A stretch of 43,617 nucleotides of DNA from DATHXC01 sp035459965 (GTDB lineage: Bacteria; Pseudomonadota; Gammaproteobacteria; Burkholderiales; Methylophilaceae). Below are positions 8,135-17,033 of the stretch, one piece after another. The DNA lies in contig DATHXC010000003.1 in NCBI GenBank assembly GCA_035459965.1, positions 1 to 43,617 on the forward strand. Reading direction: 5' to 3'. Every line of letters starts with the position of its first letter. Position 1 is the stretch's first letter. A program made the translations under genes and the position numbers. The notes under the pieces are model-generated. The model worked only from the letters and a program-made list of their open reading frames with translations, ran no database searches and was not told the origin of the DNA.

Positions 8135-8998
8135 ATGATCCCCACCTACGCACAGGCATTCCAGTACCAGGTGCCCTGGAAGTCGCGCAGCGTGCACTTC
8201 GGCGAACACCAGGGCACACAACGCGGACTCGGTTTTGAATACCGCGGCAACGTGCCATTGCTAGACTATCCCGACGCCAGACGCATGGACATCCGCCAGA
8301 CCCTGCGCGATCCGTATGAGCAGGTGCAGGTCAAGCTGTTCAACCAGGACAACACCACGCCCATCTTTGCGCTTTGCGACCTGTCCAGCTCCATGCAGTT
8401 CCGCGGCCGTCAGCGCAAGCTGGACCAGGCGCGAGAAATCGCGGCCTGTGTGGCCTATTCCGCGTTCGAGCATGGCGACGTGTTCAGCTTCATTGCTTAC
8501 GATGATGAAGTGGTACCTGAGTTGACGCTGCCGCTCAGCCATCACGTGCACCACTCTTTTGATGTCATCGACAGCCTGAGCGGGCATCAGCGTATGCACG
8601 CGGGCAGTGCCGGCATCATGGAGGTGCCGCAATACCTGAGTCAGAATCGCGGCCTGGTGTTCTGGATCTCCGATTTCCATATGCCACTGGAACAGGTCGA
8701 GCAGGCGCTCAACATGATGTCGCGCCACCAGGTGGTGCCGGTAGTGCTGTGGGACGAACAGGAATATCAGCGCCTGCCACGGTTCGGCCTGGGCAATATG
8801 CTGGACCCGGAGACCGGCCGCAACCGTACCATCTTCTTCCGAGAGGCGGTGCGTGAGCGCTTCGTGCAGACCTTCGCCGAGCGCAGGCAGGCGCTGGAGC
8901 ATCTGTTCCTCAAGTACGAGAGCCAGCCGCTGTTCATCAGCGGCGCTTTCAACCCCTTATCCATGACGCAATATTTCGAGCAGTACATGAGCCTATGA
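8135..8998 (+). CDS. mxaS: DUF58 protein, MxaS-like
   Basis: The 287-residue protein is a soluble DUF58 protein with a von Willebrand factor A-like fold. The metal-site motif DLSSS occurs in IFALCDLSSSMQF near residue 90. The sequence before it, GNVPLLDYPDARRMDIRQTLRDPYEQVQVKLF, resembles the DUF58 signature around the word D-R-I-D-W. DUF58 proteins are routine partners of MoxR ATPases, and in mxa clusters the DUF58 gene follows mxaR as mxaS. It overlaps the next gene by four bases (ATGA), evidence for translational coupling. Its molecular role in methanol dehydrogenase assembly is not known in detail. Confidence 0.85.
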   Translation: MIPTYAQAFQYQVPWKSRSVHFGEHQGTQRGLGFEYRGNVPLLDYPDARRMDIRQTLRDPYEQVQVKLFNQDNTTPIFALCDLSSSMQFRGRQRKLDQAREIAACVAYSAFEHGDVFSFIAYDDEVVPELTLPLSHHVHHSFDVIDSLSGHQRMHAGSAGIMEVPQYLSQNRGLVFWISDFHMPLEQVEQALNMMSRHQVVPVVLWDEQEYQRLPRFGLGNMLDPETGRNRTIFFREAVRERFVQTFAERRQALEHLFLKYESQPLFISGAFNPLSMTQYFEQYMSL

Positions 8999-9930
8999 AA
9001 AACCTATTACGCCTCACCCTTACTGCACTGTGCCTGCTCGGTATCAGCGCCTATGCCAGCACTCCGGCTGGCCCGGAGACCGCGCGCCTTCTGCCGCCCA
9101 GCAATCCCGCCAGCGTTGGCGTGCAGCTGGGCGACGTGCTAAGGCGCAGTTTTATCGTGGAGGTGGCCGAACCTTACCAGATATCGCGCGCTTCGCTGCC
9201 AGCCAAGGGCCTGCGGCGTGACGGCATCGAACTGAATGACATCAGCATCACCACGGTGAGCAAGGGGCAGCACACACGTTACCGCGTCGACCTGGTGTAC
9301 CAAGTGTTCGCACATACCGATACCCCCAGCGTGATGCAGCTGCCGGCGGAACAACTGGCGTTGACCGGCGGCCCGCAGGCACTGACCGTCAACCTGCCGG
9401 CCTGGCGATTCTGGTTCGCGCCACTTGCCAATGGCCGTGTCGACAACGCCAAGCGCCTGATGCTGCCGCAACAGGCTACGCCTCGGCTGGACAGCCAGCA
9501 CCACCTGCACACTGCATGGGGCTGGGCTGCACTGGCTTTGCTGGCCTTACTGGGGCTGGTCTATGTTAATGCCGAGCGCCGCTGGCTGCCGTTCATGGGT
9601 GGCGCATTTGCGCAGGCTCACCGCCAGCTGCGCCGCCTGGAGGCAAAGGCTGCAACCGACAATTCAGAGCAGCAACAGTGCTCGGAGCAAAGCCTGCTGG
9701 TGCTGCATCACGCTTTTAATCAGGTGTACGGCGCCAATGTGTTCGCCAGCGACGTCGATACTTTCGTCGCGCGTCATCCGCAGTTCGCCCGCCTCAAAGG
9801 CGAGATTCAGGCATTCTTCACGCGTTCCGGCCATGCCTTGTTCGGTGGCAAGATGGAAGGCACCGAGCTGCGCGACTATCTGCTCGGCCTGAGCCGCCAA
9901 CTGCGCGATTGCGAACGGAGGGTAGGATGA
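8995..9930 (+). CDS. mxaA: MxaA-like periplasmic/membrane protein
   Basis: The 311-residue protein starts with a signal peptide (basic MKNLLRLTLTAL, hydrophobic core, cleavage after SAYA). A periplasmic domain of about 155 residues follows, then one membrane segment near residues 178-192 (GWAALALLALLGLVYV), and a cytoplasmic tail of about 115 residues rich in Arg, Gln and His. This layout and its place third in an R-S-A-C-K-L series match MxaA, which genetic work in Methylobacterium linked to calcium insertion into methanol dehydrogenase. It overlaps neighbours on both sides by four bases. In this organism the client may be a lanthanide enzyme instead, which is an inference. Confidence 0.8.
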   Translation: MKNLLRLTLTALCLLGISAYASTPAGPETARLLPPSNPASVGVQLGDVLRRSFIVEVAEPYQISRASLPAKGLRRDGIELNDISITTVSKGQHTRYRVDLVYQVFAHTDTPSVMQLPAEQLALTGGPQALTVNLPAWRFWFAPLANGRVDNAKRLMLPQQATPRLDSQHHLHTAWGWAALALLALLGLVYVNAERRWLPFMGGAFAQAHRQLRRLEAKAATDNSEQQQCSEQSLLVLHHAFNQVYGANVFASDVDTFVARHPQFARLKGEIQAFFTRSGHALFGGKMEGTELRDYLLGLSRQLRDCERRVG

Positions 9931-10907
9931 GCCTGCTGCATCCCTGGGCTTTGCTGCTATTGCCCATTGCCTACCTGCCATTCTGGCTTAGCAGCCACCA
10001 GGGCCAGATGTATTCGTGGCTGGAGATTGCGCCTGAAGACAGGTTGTCAGACATCATCAACCTAGCCATGAAGGTGGTCACTGCCTTACTGCTGGCCAGC
10101 CTGGTGCTGGCTATGGCCGGGCCGCAAGGTGCCGAGCAGAAGGTGCAGCGCGTGGGCAAGGGCGCGCAGACCGTGGTAGTAATAGACCGCAGTGTCAGCA
10201 TGGACCACCCCTTTGCTGGTGACGGCGGCAATGGCCGTGTGGCTGAGATCAAGTCGATGGCGGCGCGCCGACTCATCACCGGCTTTATCGATGCACGCCC
10301 GGACGACATGATGGGCGTGGTGGCCTTTACCAATACCGCGCTATACGGCATCAAGATCACTGCTAACCGCGATGCCATTCACGCCGCAATCCAGGCCGCT
10401 ACCAGCGCCGGCATCAACCAGACGAACATCGGCGCCGGCATCACAGAGGGTATCGCGTTGTTCGACCATATCCCCAGCTCGGGTTCGCGCGCCATCATCC
10501 TGCTGTCAGATGGGGCCGGCAAGCTGAGCCCACGCGTTAAGCAAAAGATCAAGACGCAGCTGGCGAGCAAGGGGCTGAACCTGTACTGGATTGTGCTGCG
10601 TGAGCCGGACGGCACCAGCATCTTCACCAAGAAAGAATACGCTCCCGACAACGCGCCGCCGGTGATCGAGCTGGACCGCTTTTTCAAGTCCATCAAGATG
10701 AAGTACAAGGCCTACGAGGCGGATGATCCGCAGTCGCTGCAGTCGGCCATCCAGGACATCAACAGCCGCGAGAAGAACGCCATCCAGTACAGCGTGACCA
10801 TCCCCGGGCGCGACTACTCGGCCATGCTCATCGTGCTGGCACTAATACTGGCGATATCCATCGTAATCATCAAGAATCTGAGGGTGCAATCATGGCAAAC
10901 CGCTTAA
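9927..10907 (+). CDS. mxaC: MxaC-like von Willebrand factor A membrane protein
   Basis: A VWA domain (about residues 80-260) lies between membrane segments near the N-terminus (two: about residues 5-20 and 46-63) and one near the C-terminus (MLIVLALILAISIVII). The metal ion-dependent adhesion motif DxSxS is VVVIDRSVSMD, with a later Thr and Asp in keeping with the fold (ILLSDGAG). The ATG at 9927 is preferred to a TTG at 9909 since GGAGGG lies just upstream and it overlaps the mxaA stop as ATGA. VWA proteins in MoxR operons act together with the ATPase; MxaC is required for active methanol dehydrogenase in known methylotrophs. Confidence 0.85.
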   Translation: MSLLHPWALLLLPIAYLPFWLSSHQGQMYSWLEIAPEDRLSDIINLAMKVVTALLLASLVLAMAGPQGAEQKVQRVGKGAQTVVVIDRSVSMDHPFAGDGGNGRVAEIKSMAARRLITGFIDARPDDMMGVVAFTNTALYGIKITANRDAIHAAIQAATSAGINQTNIGAGITEGIALFDHIPSSGSRAIILLSDGAGKLSPRVKQKIKTQLASKGLNLYWIVLREPDGTSIFTKKEYAPDNAPPVIELDRFFKSIKMKYKAYEADDPQSLQSAIQDINSREKNAIQYSVTIPGRDYSAMLIVLALILAISIVIIKNLRVQSWQTA

Positions 10908-11428
10908 CAAGCAAAAATCTAGTCCTGGCGGCTCTGCTGGTGGCGGGCATCGTGGGCACGACCTGGCAGGGTTACCAGTACTGGCGCGCCGAGCGCGTTA
11001 ACCAGGCGATGCAGGCCGGTAAGCCTGTAAGCGACGACGGATATGTGTTCCAGAAAAAGTTCTCTGCCGCCTACCAGCAGGGCCGTCAGCAGGATTACAA
11101 GCATGCATTGCAAACCTATAACCAGCTGTTGGAGACCCCGCTCACGCCGCGCGAACAGGCCATGGTGCACCTCAACATCGCCAATAACATGATGCTGCTA
11201 GGCCTGAGCCGTCGCTTCAACGAGGACGGTTCGCTGATCGACGATGCGCGCTATGACCTGACCCAGGCCAAAGGCGCTTTCGAGCAATCGCTGCGCCTGG
11301 CGCCGGATAATCGCCTGGCCAAGTTCAATTTCAGCCTGCTGCTGTCGCTACTGCCCAAGAACATGGGCAACGCCGAGAAGGAACAGTCCGGCGTACTGCT
11401 GAGCAATATGCCGATAGGCCTGCCATGA
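10892..11428 (+). CDS. mxaK: MxaK-like membrane-anchored TPR protein
   Basis: The 178-residue protein has an N-terminal membrane anchor (about residues 10-25, LVLAALLVAGIVGTTW). The periplasmic part that follows resembles tetratricopeptide repeats (QGRQQDYKHALQTYNQLLE, and later LTQAKGAFEQSLRLAPDN). MxaK is the usual small partner between the two VWA proteins MxaC and MxaL in mxaRSACKL clusters. The start overlaps the end of mxaC by 16 bases and the stop overlaps mxaL by four, so the six genes are one translational unit. The biochemical function of MxaK is unknown. Confidence 0.78.
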   Translation: MANRLTSKNLVLAALLVAGIVGTTWQGYQYWRAERVNQAMQAGKPVSDDGYVFQKKFSAAYQQGRQQDYKHALQTYNQLLETPLTPREQAMVHLNIANNMMLLGLSRRFNEDGSLIDDARYDLTQAKGAFEQSLRLAPDNRLAKFNFSLLLSLLPKNMGNAEKEQSGVLLSNMPIGLP

Positions 11429-12417
11429 AGTGGCTGGATCGCATTCGAAGTCATTATGAGACGCTGTTGTATGCAGGCGCGCTGGGACTGATGCTGCTGG
11501 CGTTGCTCAAGCCCGAGGTACAGCTCAAGCAGGAGGTGCATAACTACTTCATGCTGGCCGACGTATCGCAGAGCATGAACGCCGAGGATATGAAAATAGG
11601 TACTAAGGTGACGAGCCGCATGGCCTACACCAAGCACCTGATGAAGCGCGTGGTGGAGGGGTCCCCGTGCGGAACCTATTTCAGCGTCGGCGTGTTCGCT
11701 GCCGAGAACGTCGCCATGCTGTTCATGCCACTGGAAGTCTGCGCCAACTACGACATCATTACCGACACCATAGACCAGCTGGAATGGCGCATGGCCTGGC
11801 GCGGCAATAGCCGCTTGAGCTTCGGCGTCAAGGCCGCTTCCACGGTGCTGGACGCGCTTAACACCCCGGCGCAGATGCTGTTCTTCACCGACGGTGACGA
11901 AGCGCCGAAAGTGAACGCCATCAACAAGCTGGACCTGACAGGATTGCCAGGCGGTGAGAACTGGACACTGATCGGTATCGGCGGCCATGAGGCAGTGCCT
12001 ATCCCGCGCTATAACGGCGAGAACACCTGGGTCGGTTTCTGGCCAGGCGATGCCAAGGAAGTCACCGCCGGTGCGGTAGGCGTGACCTATAGCGACACTG
12101 CGCAGGACGAACCCGATCCGATTGTGGCCTATGCCGAATATGATCGCTACCTGTCGCAGCAGGAAGATGGTTATCTCAAGGAACTGGCTGGTGAGATCAA
12201 GGGCAAGTACCTGGAAGGCACCGACACGCCGGCCTTTTATGACTACATCCAGAAGCAGAAGCCCGCCGCCAGCTTCGTCACTTCTTACAACATGCGCTGG
12301 TTATATCTGGCATTGGCAGCGCTGTTGATCGTGCTGGCTTACCTGCCCGACCTGCGCTACAAGCTGGATGAGTGGCGCGCGCGCAAGTTGCGGCCGGTGG
12401 CAGTTAAGCGTAATTAG
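11425..12417 (+). CDS. mxaL: MxaL-like von Willebrand factor A membrane protein
   Basis: This second VWA protein (330 residues) has a hydrophobic segment near residues 13-26, a VWA domain with the motif MLADVSQSMN near residue 46, and a membrane segment near the C-terminus (MRWLYLALAALLIVLAYLPDL). A conserved acidic residue run in FFTDGDEAP fits the fold. It closes the cluster and is followed by an inverted repeat that probably ends transcription. No mxaD, mxaE, mxaH or structural mxaFJGI genes follow, as they would in a complete methanol oxidation cluster. MxaL is required for active methanol dehydrogenase in known methylotrophs, apparently for metal loading. Confidence 0.82.
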   Translation: MKWLDRIRSHYETLLYAGALGLMLLALLKPEVQLKQEVHNYFMLADVSQSMNAEDMKIGTKVTSRMAYTKHLMKRVVEGSPCGTYFSVGVFAAENVAMLFMPLEVCANYDIITDTIDQLEWRMAWRGNSRLSFGVKAASTVLDALNTPAQMLFFTDGDEAPKVNAINKLDLTGLPGGENWTLIGIGGHEAVPIPRYNGENTWVGFWPGDAKEVTAGAVGVTYSDTAQDEPDPIVAYAEYDRYLSQQEDGYLKELAGEIKGKYLEGTDTPAFYDYIQKQKPAASFVTSYNMRWLYLALAALLIVLAYLPDLRYKLDEWRARKLRPVAVKRN

Positions 12418-12427
12418 TAGACGGATT

Positions 12428-12470
12428 TGATGCTCTGGAAGCCTTATGGATATTGGCTCCCAGAGCATCA
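12428..12470. terminator. Inverted repeat after mxaL
   Basis: TGATGCTCTGG (12428-12438) and CCAGAGCATCA (12460-12470) form a perfect 11-bp stem with a 21-base loop just after mxaL and before the convergent envC-like gene. There is only a weak T-run on either side, so it may end transcription in both directions rather inefficiently. Confidence 0.6.
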
Positions 12471-12517
12471 TTCTGGTTTGGATTCTGTGTCAGTTATTTG
12501 AGTGCGTAGATTTGCAA

Positions 12518-13834
12518 CTACTTGAATACACTCCAGCTCATGGGGTCAAACGGTTTACTTTGTTTGCGTAGCTCGTAATACAGGCCTGATGCTTCGTTGC
12601 CGCCGCTATTGCCGACTGCGGCAACAGTGTCGCCGCCTTTCACGGTATCGCCGACTTTCCTCAGCAAAGCCTGGTTGTTGCCATACAGGCTCATATAACC
12701 ATCGCCGTGGTCAATGATGAGCAGGTTGCCGAAACCACGCATCCAGTCGGCAAACACCACGCGCCCACTGGCGACGGATTTTACTTCGCTGCCCTCACTG
12801 GATTTGATGAACAGGCCTTTCCAGGAGACGCCAGTATCTTCACGCGCCGCGCCAAAGCGGTTGGTGATGTCGCCGCGTACCGGCAGGTTCAATTTGCCGC
12901 GCAGTGCTGCAAAATTGCCGCCATCAAAAGCATTGGTGGGGAGCGTGTCGTTTCTGGCTAATGGCTGGCTAGATTGAGTTTGGTTGGAAGTGCTGTTCTG
13001 TTCCGATGAAGTTGCATTGTTTTTATTAGCTTTGTTCTGTTTGCTTTGCTGTTTTTGCTGCGCCTGTTGTTGTGCCAGTTTTTGCTGGGCAGCACGCACC
13101 AGCTTTTCGACCAGTTGCGACAGGTTTTTTTCATCGCGCTTGAGTTTGTCTATTTCGCCACGCTGTGCATTGATCTGCGATGCCAGCTTTTTAAGCACTT
13201 TGCTGCGCTCGTTTTTTTGCGATTGCAGCTCGCGGCGTTCCTGCTCCTGCGCCACTTTCAGCTCGGTAATTGCTTTGAGCGCCTGTGCAGTTTCATCATT
13301 CAGCCTGACGATCTTGCCAAGATTGCTTTGCATCGCCGCGATCAAGCGTGCTCGCGCCTTGGATACATAGGAGAAATATTGCAGCTGGCGTGCCATGGCA
13401 CCCGGGTCTTGCTGTTGCAACACCACCTGGATATAGCTTTGCTGGCCATGCAGGTATTGCTGGTAAAGCTGTGAGCCCAGCAATTGTTTTTGCTCCTGCA
13501 GCGTGGTTTCTATGCCAGATTTCTGCTCTTGCAGGTTTTCCAGCTTGCTGCGGTTTTCCTTGTGCTGCTGGTTCAGCTCATACAATTTGCGGTTGGTTTC
13601 GCTGATCGATTTTTCGCTGGCTTTGAGTGCGTCTGTCGCATCAGCATGCGCTTCCTGCGCAATATTAAGCTCTTTCTTAAGCGATTCGATACGCTCATGA
13701 ATATCACTTAACGCTTCCTTGGATTTTTCAACCTTGGTACCGGCACGGGCTTCACCAGGCAGCACGCAATCGACAGTAATTGTTGCAAATGCCATTGCCA
13801 TCACAGCAACGACATTTGCCTTTTGTATCAGCAT
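12518..13834 (-). CDS. EnvC-like murein hydrolase activator (degenerate LytM domain)
   Basis: After a signal peptide (residues 1-32, ending GEARA) there is a long coiled coil (about residues 35-260, rich in Gln, Glu, Lys and Leu). A Gln/Asn-rich linker follows, and then a peptidase M23/LytM domain (about 325-435). The usual zinc ligands are missing: the closing HxH motif reads YYELR, as in EnvC proteins that activate amidases for septal peptidoglycan splitting rather than cut it themselves. The gene follows gpmI with overlapping stop and start (TGATG), a pairing often seen in betaproteobacteria. It is convergent with the mxa cluster. The protein is likely periplasmic and works at the division site. 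Confidence 0.85.
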   Translation of the reverse strand: MLIQKANVVAVMAMAFATITVDCVLPGEARAGTKVEKSKEALSDIHERIESLKKELNIAQEAHADATDALKASEKSISETNRKLYELNQQHKENRSKLENLQEQKSGIETTLQEQKQLLGSQLYQQYLHGQQSYIQVVLQQQDPGAMARQLQYFSYVSKARARLIAAMQSNLGKIVRLNDETAQALKAITELKVAQEQERRELQSQKNERSKVLKKLASQINAQRGEIDKLKRDEKNLSQLVEKLVRAAQQKLAQQQAQQKQQSKQNKANKNNATSSEQNSTSNQTQSSQPLARNDTLPTNAFDGGNFAALRGKLNLPVRGDITNRFGAAREDTGVSWKGLFIKSSEGSEVKSVASGRVVFADWMRGFGNLLIIDHGDGYMSLYGNNQALLRKVGDTVKGGDTVAAVGNSGGNEASGLYYELRKQSKPFDPMSWSVFK

Positions 13835-15429
13835 CAGTGCGAAATATCCGCAGGAGAAATATCAGGAGCAATCGTCAAGTCGGGGCTGGCATCAAACTGC
13901 ATCAACGCATGCCCGGTCATTTCCGGCGGCTGGGGCAAGCCCATCATCTTGAGCAGGCTGGGTGCCAGGTCAGATAATGCACCAGCACCTTCCATCAGCG
14001 CTGGCCTGCCTACGTACAGCACCGGCACTAAGTTGGTGGTGTGCTGGGTGTGCGGCTGGTCATGCTCTACGTCCTTCATCAGCTCTGCATTGCCATGATC
14101 CGCGGTGATAATCACTTCACCACCGATGCTTTGCATGGCCTCAACCACACGGCCGATACAGATATCCAGCGCCTCAACTGCCTTGATGGCCGCAGATAAA
14201 AAGCCGGTATGGCCGACCATGTCGCAGTTGGCATAGTTACAGACAATCGCGCTGTATTGTTTGCTCAGTATCGCTGCGACCAGTTTATCGGTGAGCTCGA
14301 ATGCACTCATTTCCGGCTGTAAATCGTAAGTGGCGACCTTGGGGGAGGGAACCAGTATGCGATCTTCACCCGGGAATACTTTTTCTTCACCGCCGTTGAG
14401 GAAGAAAGTCACATGCGGATACTTTTCGGTTTCGGCGATGCGTAACTGCGTAAGCCCGAGGCCGGATATATATTCACCAAAGGTATTATTGACGTCTGAT
14501 GGCGGGAATATGGCTTGGGCATGAACCTCGTTTTTATCGTACATGGTAAGCGTGTAATAGCCGCCAAGCTTGGGCAAGTAGTCACGCTGGAACCCACTGA
14601 AGTCAGGTTCCAGGAAGCAGGAAGTCATTTGTCGTGCGCGGTCGGAGCGGAAATTCATGAATACGATGACGTCGCCATCTTCTATACGTGTTGGCGCCTC
14701 ACCCGGCTTGGTGATGGCGGTTGCCTTCACGAACTCGTCGTTTTCATCACGCGCATAGGCGGCTTCCAAGCCAGCCAGCGCACTGAATGCGGTGTATTCG
14801 CCTATACCTTCGCTCAGCAGCTTGTAGGCGGGGGCAACACGCTCCCAGCGCTTATCTCGATCCATGGCGTAGTAGCGGCCGCAAATGCTGGCGATTTTGC
14901 CGGCACCGAGTGATATAAGTTTGTCCTCCAGCGCCTGGATATAAGGCTTGGCGCTGATAGGCGGCGTATCGCGACCATCCAGGAAGGCATGCACATAGAT
15001 GCTTTTCAGGCCATTGCGCGCTGCCATTTCCACCATGGCGTAGATGTGCTCCTGATGACTATGCACACCGCCGTCAGAAAGCAGGCCGAAAATGTGGATC
15101 GCTTTGTCGTTATCTTTTACCGTTTCTACTGCTTTGACCAGCTCGGGATTCTCAAAGAAAATACCCGTCTCAATCGCATTATTAATGCGCTCAAATTCCT
15201 GAAATACGATGCGGCCTGCGCCTATATTCAGGTGGCCTACTTCAGAGTTACCCATCTGCCCTGCAGGCAAACCCACAAAGCCTTCAGAGGCATTGATCAG
15301 GGTGTGTGGGTATGCTTGCCATAGCCTGTCCCAATTGGGTTTGTAGGCTTGGGCGATAGCGTTATCGGTCACATCTTCCCGATAGCCAAAACCATCGAGA
15401 ATTAACAGGATGACTGGGGTGATTTCCAT
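13834..15429 (-). CDS. gpmI: 2,3-bisphosphoglycerate-independent phosphoglycerate mutase
   Basis: This manganese enzyme interconverts 3- and 2-phosphoglycerate in glycolysis and gluconeogenesis. The metal-binding ILDGFGYRED at the N-terminus is present. The catalytic serine motif QMGNSEVGHLNIGAGR is near residue 58, DGRDTPP near 148 and the C-terminal metal site ITADHGNAELMKD near 450. At 531 residues it is slightly longer than the usual 510-515, owing to a short Pro/Asp-rich C-terminal tail. It is translationally coupled to the EnvC-like gene downstream and divergent from the rhodanese operon. Confidence 0.96.
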   Translation of the reverse strand: MEITPVILLILDGFGYREDVTDNAIAQAYKPNWDRLWQAYPHTLINASEGFVGLPAGQMGNSEVGHLNIGAGRIVFQEFERINNAIETGIFFENPELVKAVETVKDNDKAIHIFGLLSDGGVHSHQEHIYAMVEMAARNGLKSIYVHAFLDGRDTPPISAKPYIQALEDKLISLGAGKIASICGRYYAMDRDKRWERVAPAYKLLSEGIGEYTAFSALAGLEAAYARDENDEFVKATAITKPGEAPTRIEDGDVIVFMNFRSDRARQMTSCFLEPDFSGFQRDYLPKLGGYYTLTMYDKNEVHAQAIFPPSDVNNTFGEYISGLGLTQLRIAETEKYPHVTFFLNGGEEKVFPGEDRILVPSPKVATYDLQPEMSAFELTDKLVAAILSKQYSAIVCNYANCDMVGHTGFLSAAIKAVEALDICIGRVVEAMQSIGGEVIITADHGNAELMKDVEHDQPHTQHTTNLVPVLYVGRPALMEGAGALSDLAPSLLKMMGLPQPPEMTGHALMQFDASPDLTIAPDISPADISH

Positions 15430-15709
15430 TTGGGCAGTTTCCAGGGTTAAGTTGAAGCTTCCAGAATAAATTGCGATGAAACTTGTGCTGCGATGCTGCT
15501 TAAGATTCTAGTAATTACTATTTTAGAGATTTTTGGCTCATAAATGTTCATTATTTATGCTTCATTATGAGTATTGATTCTGCCTGTACTACTTGAATTT
15601 CAGCGTTGTGCATGCATATTTGGTAAAGCCGTCATGTTCTTGGGTACAATTCCAGTCTTGATTAATTTGCCAATATTTATATGGCCCAAATTTATATGAA
15701 AGACATGCC

Positions 15710-16123
15710 GTGAAATTTTTGACTGATAACGTTCTACTGATAGGTCTGGCGATAGGCTCTGCCGTCATGCTCATATTGCCCATGTTCAAGCGTAGCGTTG
15801 GCGGTGTGCCTAATGTCAGCCCGACAGAGGCCGTGATGTTAATCAACCGCAGTAATGCCGTTGTCATAGACGTGCGCGATGATGCCGAGTTTGCTGCTGG
15901 CCATATCACAGAAGCAAGGCATATCCCGTTAGCACAATTGCCGGATCGCCTTAAGGAGCTGCATAAGCTCAAGGATAAGCCGATTGTGGTTCACTGCAAG
16001 GCTGGTGTGCGTGGCGGCAAGGCTTGCGAAATACTCAAGAAAGCTGAATTTACTAAAATACACAATCTTGAGGGCGGGCTTGATGCCTGGATACAAGCCA
16101 AGCTGCCGACGGTGAAGGCGTAA
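15710..16123 (+). CDS. Membrane-anchored rhodanese domain protein
   Basis: A short hydrophobic N-terminus (VLLIGLAIGSAVMLILPMF) is followed by one rhodanese domain with the active-site loop VVHCKAGVRGGKAC, in which the first Cys carries the persulfide. The start is GTG at 15710; no ATG in the frame would keep the membrane segment. The preceding 280 bases (15430-15709) hold no gene. A possible promoter lies just upstream (TTGATT and a TATTTATATG stretch). The gene is the first of a conserved set with grxC and secB. Its role is probably sulfur transfer or thiol protection at the membrane; the partner is not known. Confidence 0.88.
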   Translation: MKFLTDNVLLIGLAIGSAVMLILPMFKRSVGGVPNVSPTEAVMLINRSNAVVIDVRDDAEFAAGHITEARHIPLAQLPDRLKELHKLKDKPIVVHCKAGVRGGKACEILKKAEFTKIHNLEGGLDAWIQAKLPTVKA

Positions 16124-16131
16124 TACGAATC

Positions 16132-16386
16132 ATGGCCAATATCGTGATGTATACCACGGCAAGCTGCCCTTATTGCATCAATGCCGAGCGCTTGTTGCTA
16201 AGTAAGGGTGTGAAAGAGATCAACAAGATCCGTGTTGATCTGCAGCCAGAGCTGCGTATGGAAATGATGGAAAAAACAGGGCGTCGTACAGTGCCGCAAA
16301 TCTATATTGATGAGCGACATGTTGGTGGTTTTGATGACCTGCGTGCGCTGGACATTGCGGGTGGCCTGGATCCCTTGCTGGGCTAG
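16132..16386 (+). CDS. grxC: Glutaredoxin 3
   Basis: The 84-residue glutaredoxin has the dithiol active site SCPYC at residues 11-15. It also carries the cis-proline segment RRTVPQIYI and the glutathione-binding HVGGFDDLRAL. It reduces protein disulfides and glutathione mixed disulfides in the cytoplasm. It starts eight bases after the rhodanese stop and precedes secB, an order conserved in many proteobacteria where grxC and secB form one operon. Length and motifs are normal. Confidence 0.95.
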   Translation: MANIVMYTTASCPYCINAERLLLSKGVKEINKIRVDLQPELRMEMMEKTGRRTVPQIYIDERHVGGFDDLRALDIAGGLDPLLG

Positions 16387-16525
16387 GCTAGACTGGACTA
16401 GTTTGGGTGTCAGTCGCTTGATATGTTTTTAGCAGGTTTGCGTTTAGAATATCGTTTTTTAATTCAGTAGTTTTTTTATCATTATAAGCTGTGCGCCAAT
16501 GGCGTCAGCGCATTCAGGAATAATC

Positions 16526-17014
16526 ATGGCAGAAGAAAAAGTAGCAGCAGCGCAAGATCAGCAACCCGAGCAACAAGCCGCATTCGGCATCGAGAAAATC
16601 TACATCAAGGATTTGTCGCTGGAAATCCCAAATGCACCGCAAATCTTTATGGAACGCACGCCTCCGCAAGTTGGCATTGAGCTGAGCAATGCGGTCAATA
16701 AGCTGGATGAAGGCATTTATGAGGTCGTGACTACTGTGACTGTGACTTCCAAGATCGAAGATAAAACAGTGTTCCTGGTAGAAGTTGCACAAGCCGGTAT
16801 TTTCCAGGTGCGTAACGTGCCAGAAGAAAATCTGGAAATCATCCTGAGTGTCACTTGCCCGAATATCCTGTTCCCTTACATCCGTGAAGCGGTTTCAGAT
16901 GTGGTTGTTCGTGCTGGTTTCCCGCCTGTATTACTCAACCCGATCAATTTTGAAGCGTTATACGCACAGCAAAAGCAGCAGCAATCTGGTGAAACTCCAG
17001 CGACTACACATTAA
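16526..17014 (+). CDS. secB: Protein-export chaperone SecB
   Basis: SecB binds unfolded preproteins and hands them to SecA for export. The characteristic IYIKDLSLEIPNAPQIF, the VTVTSKIEDKTVFLVEVAQAG strand region and the C-terminal helix motif CPNILFPYIREAVSDVV are all visible. The ATG at 16526 gives the usual start MAEE and a length of 162; the frame is open to 16499 but the region before 16526 is not SecB-like. CAGGAA precedes the chosen start. The gene is third in the rhodanese-grxC-secB unit. Confidence 0.96.
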   Translation: MAEEKVAAAQDQQPEQQAAFGIEKIYIKDLSLEIPNAPQIFMERTPPQVGIELSNAVNKLDEGIYEVVTTVTVTSKIEDKTVFLVEVAQAGIFQVRNVPEENLEIILSVTCPNILFPYIREAVSDVVVRAGFPPVLLNPINFEALYAQQKQQQSGETPATTH

Positions 17015-17033
17015 GTCGTCAGGCTTAAGTCTT

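Noticed and set aside
8261..8902. 213-residue open frame opposite mxaS, and a 245-residue one opposite mxaL (11251-11988)
   Set aside because: Both are antisense shadows, rich in His and Gln, and lie wholly or mostly within confident genes.
15589..15972. 127-residue open frame upstream of and opposite the rhodanese gene
   Set aside because: It mostly overlaps the rhodanese gene on the other strand and has no recognisable features.
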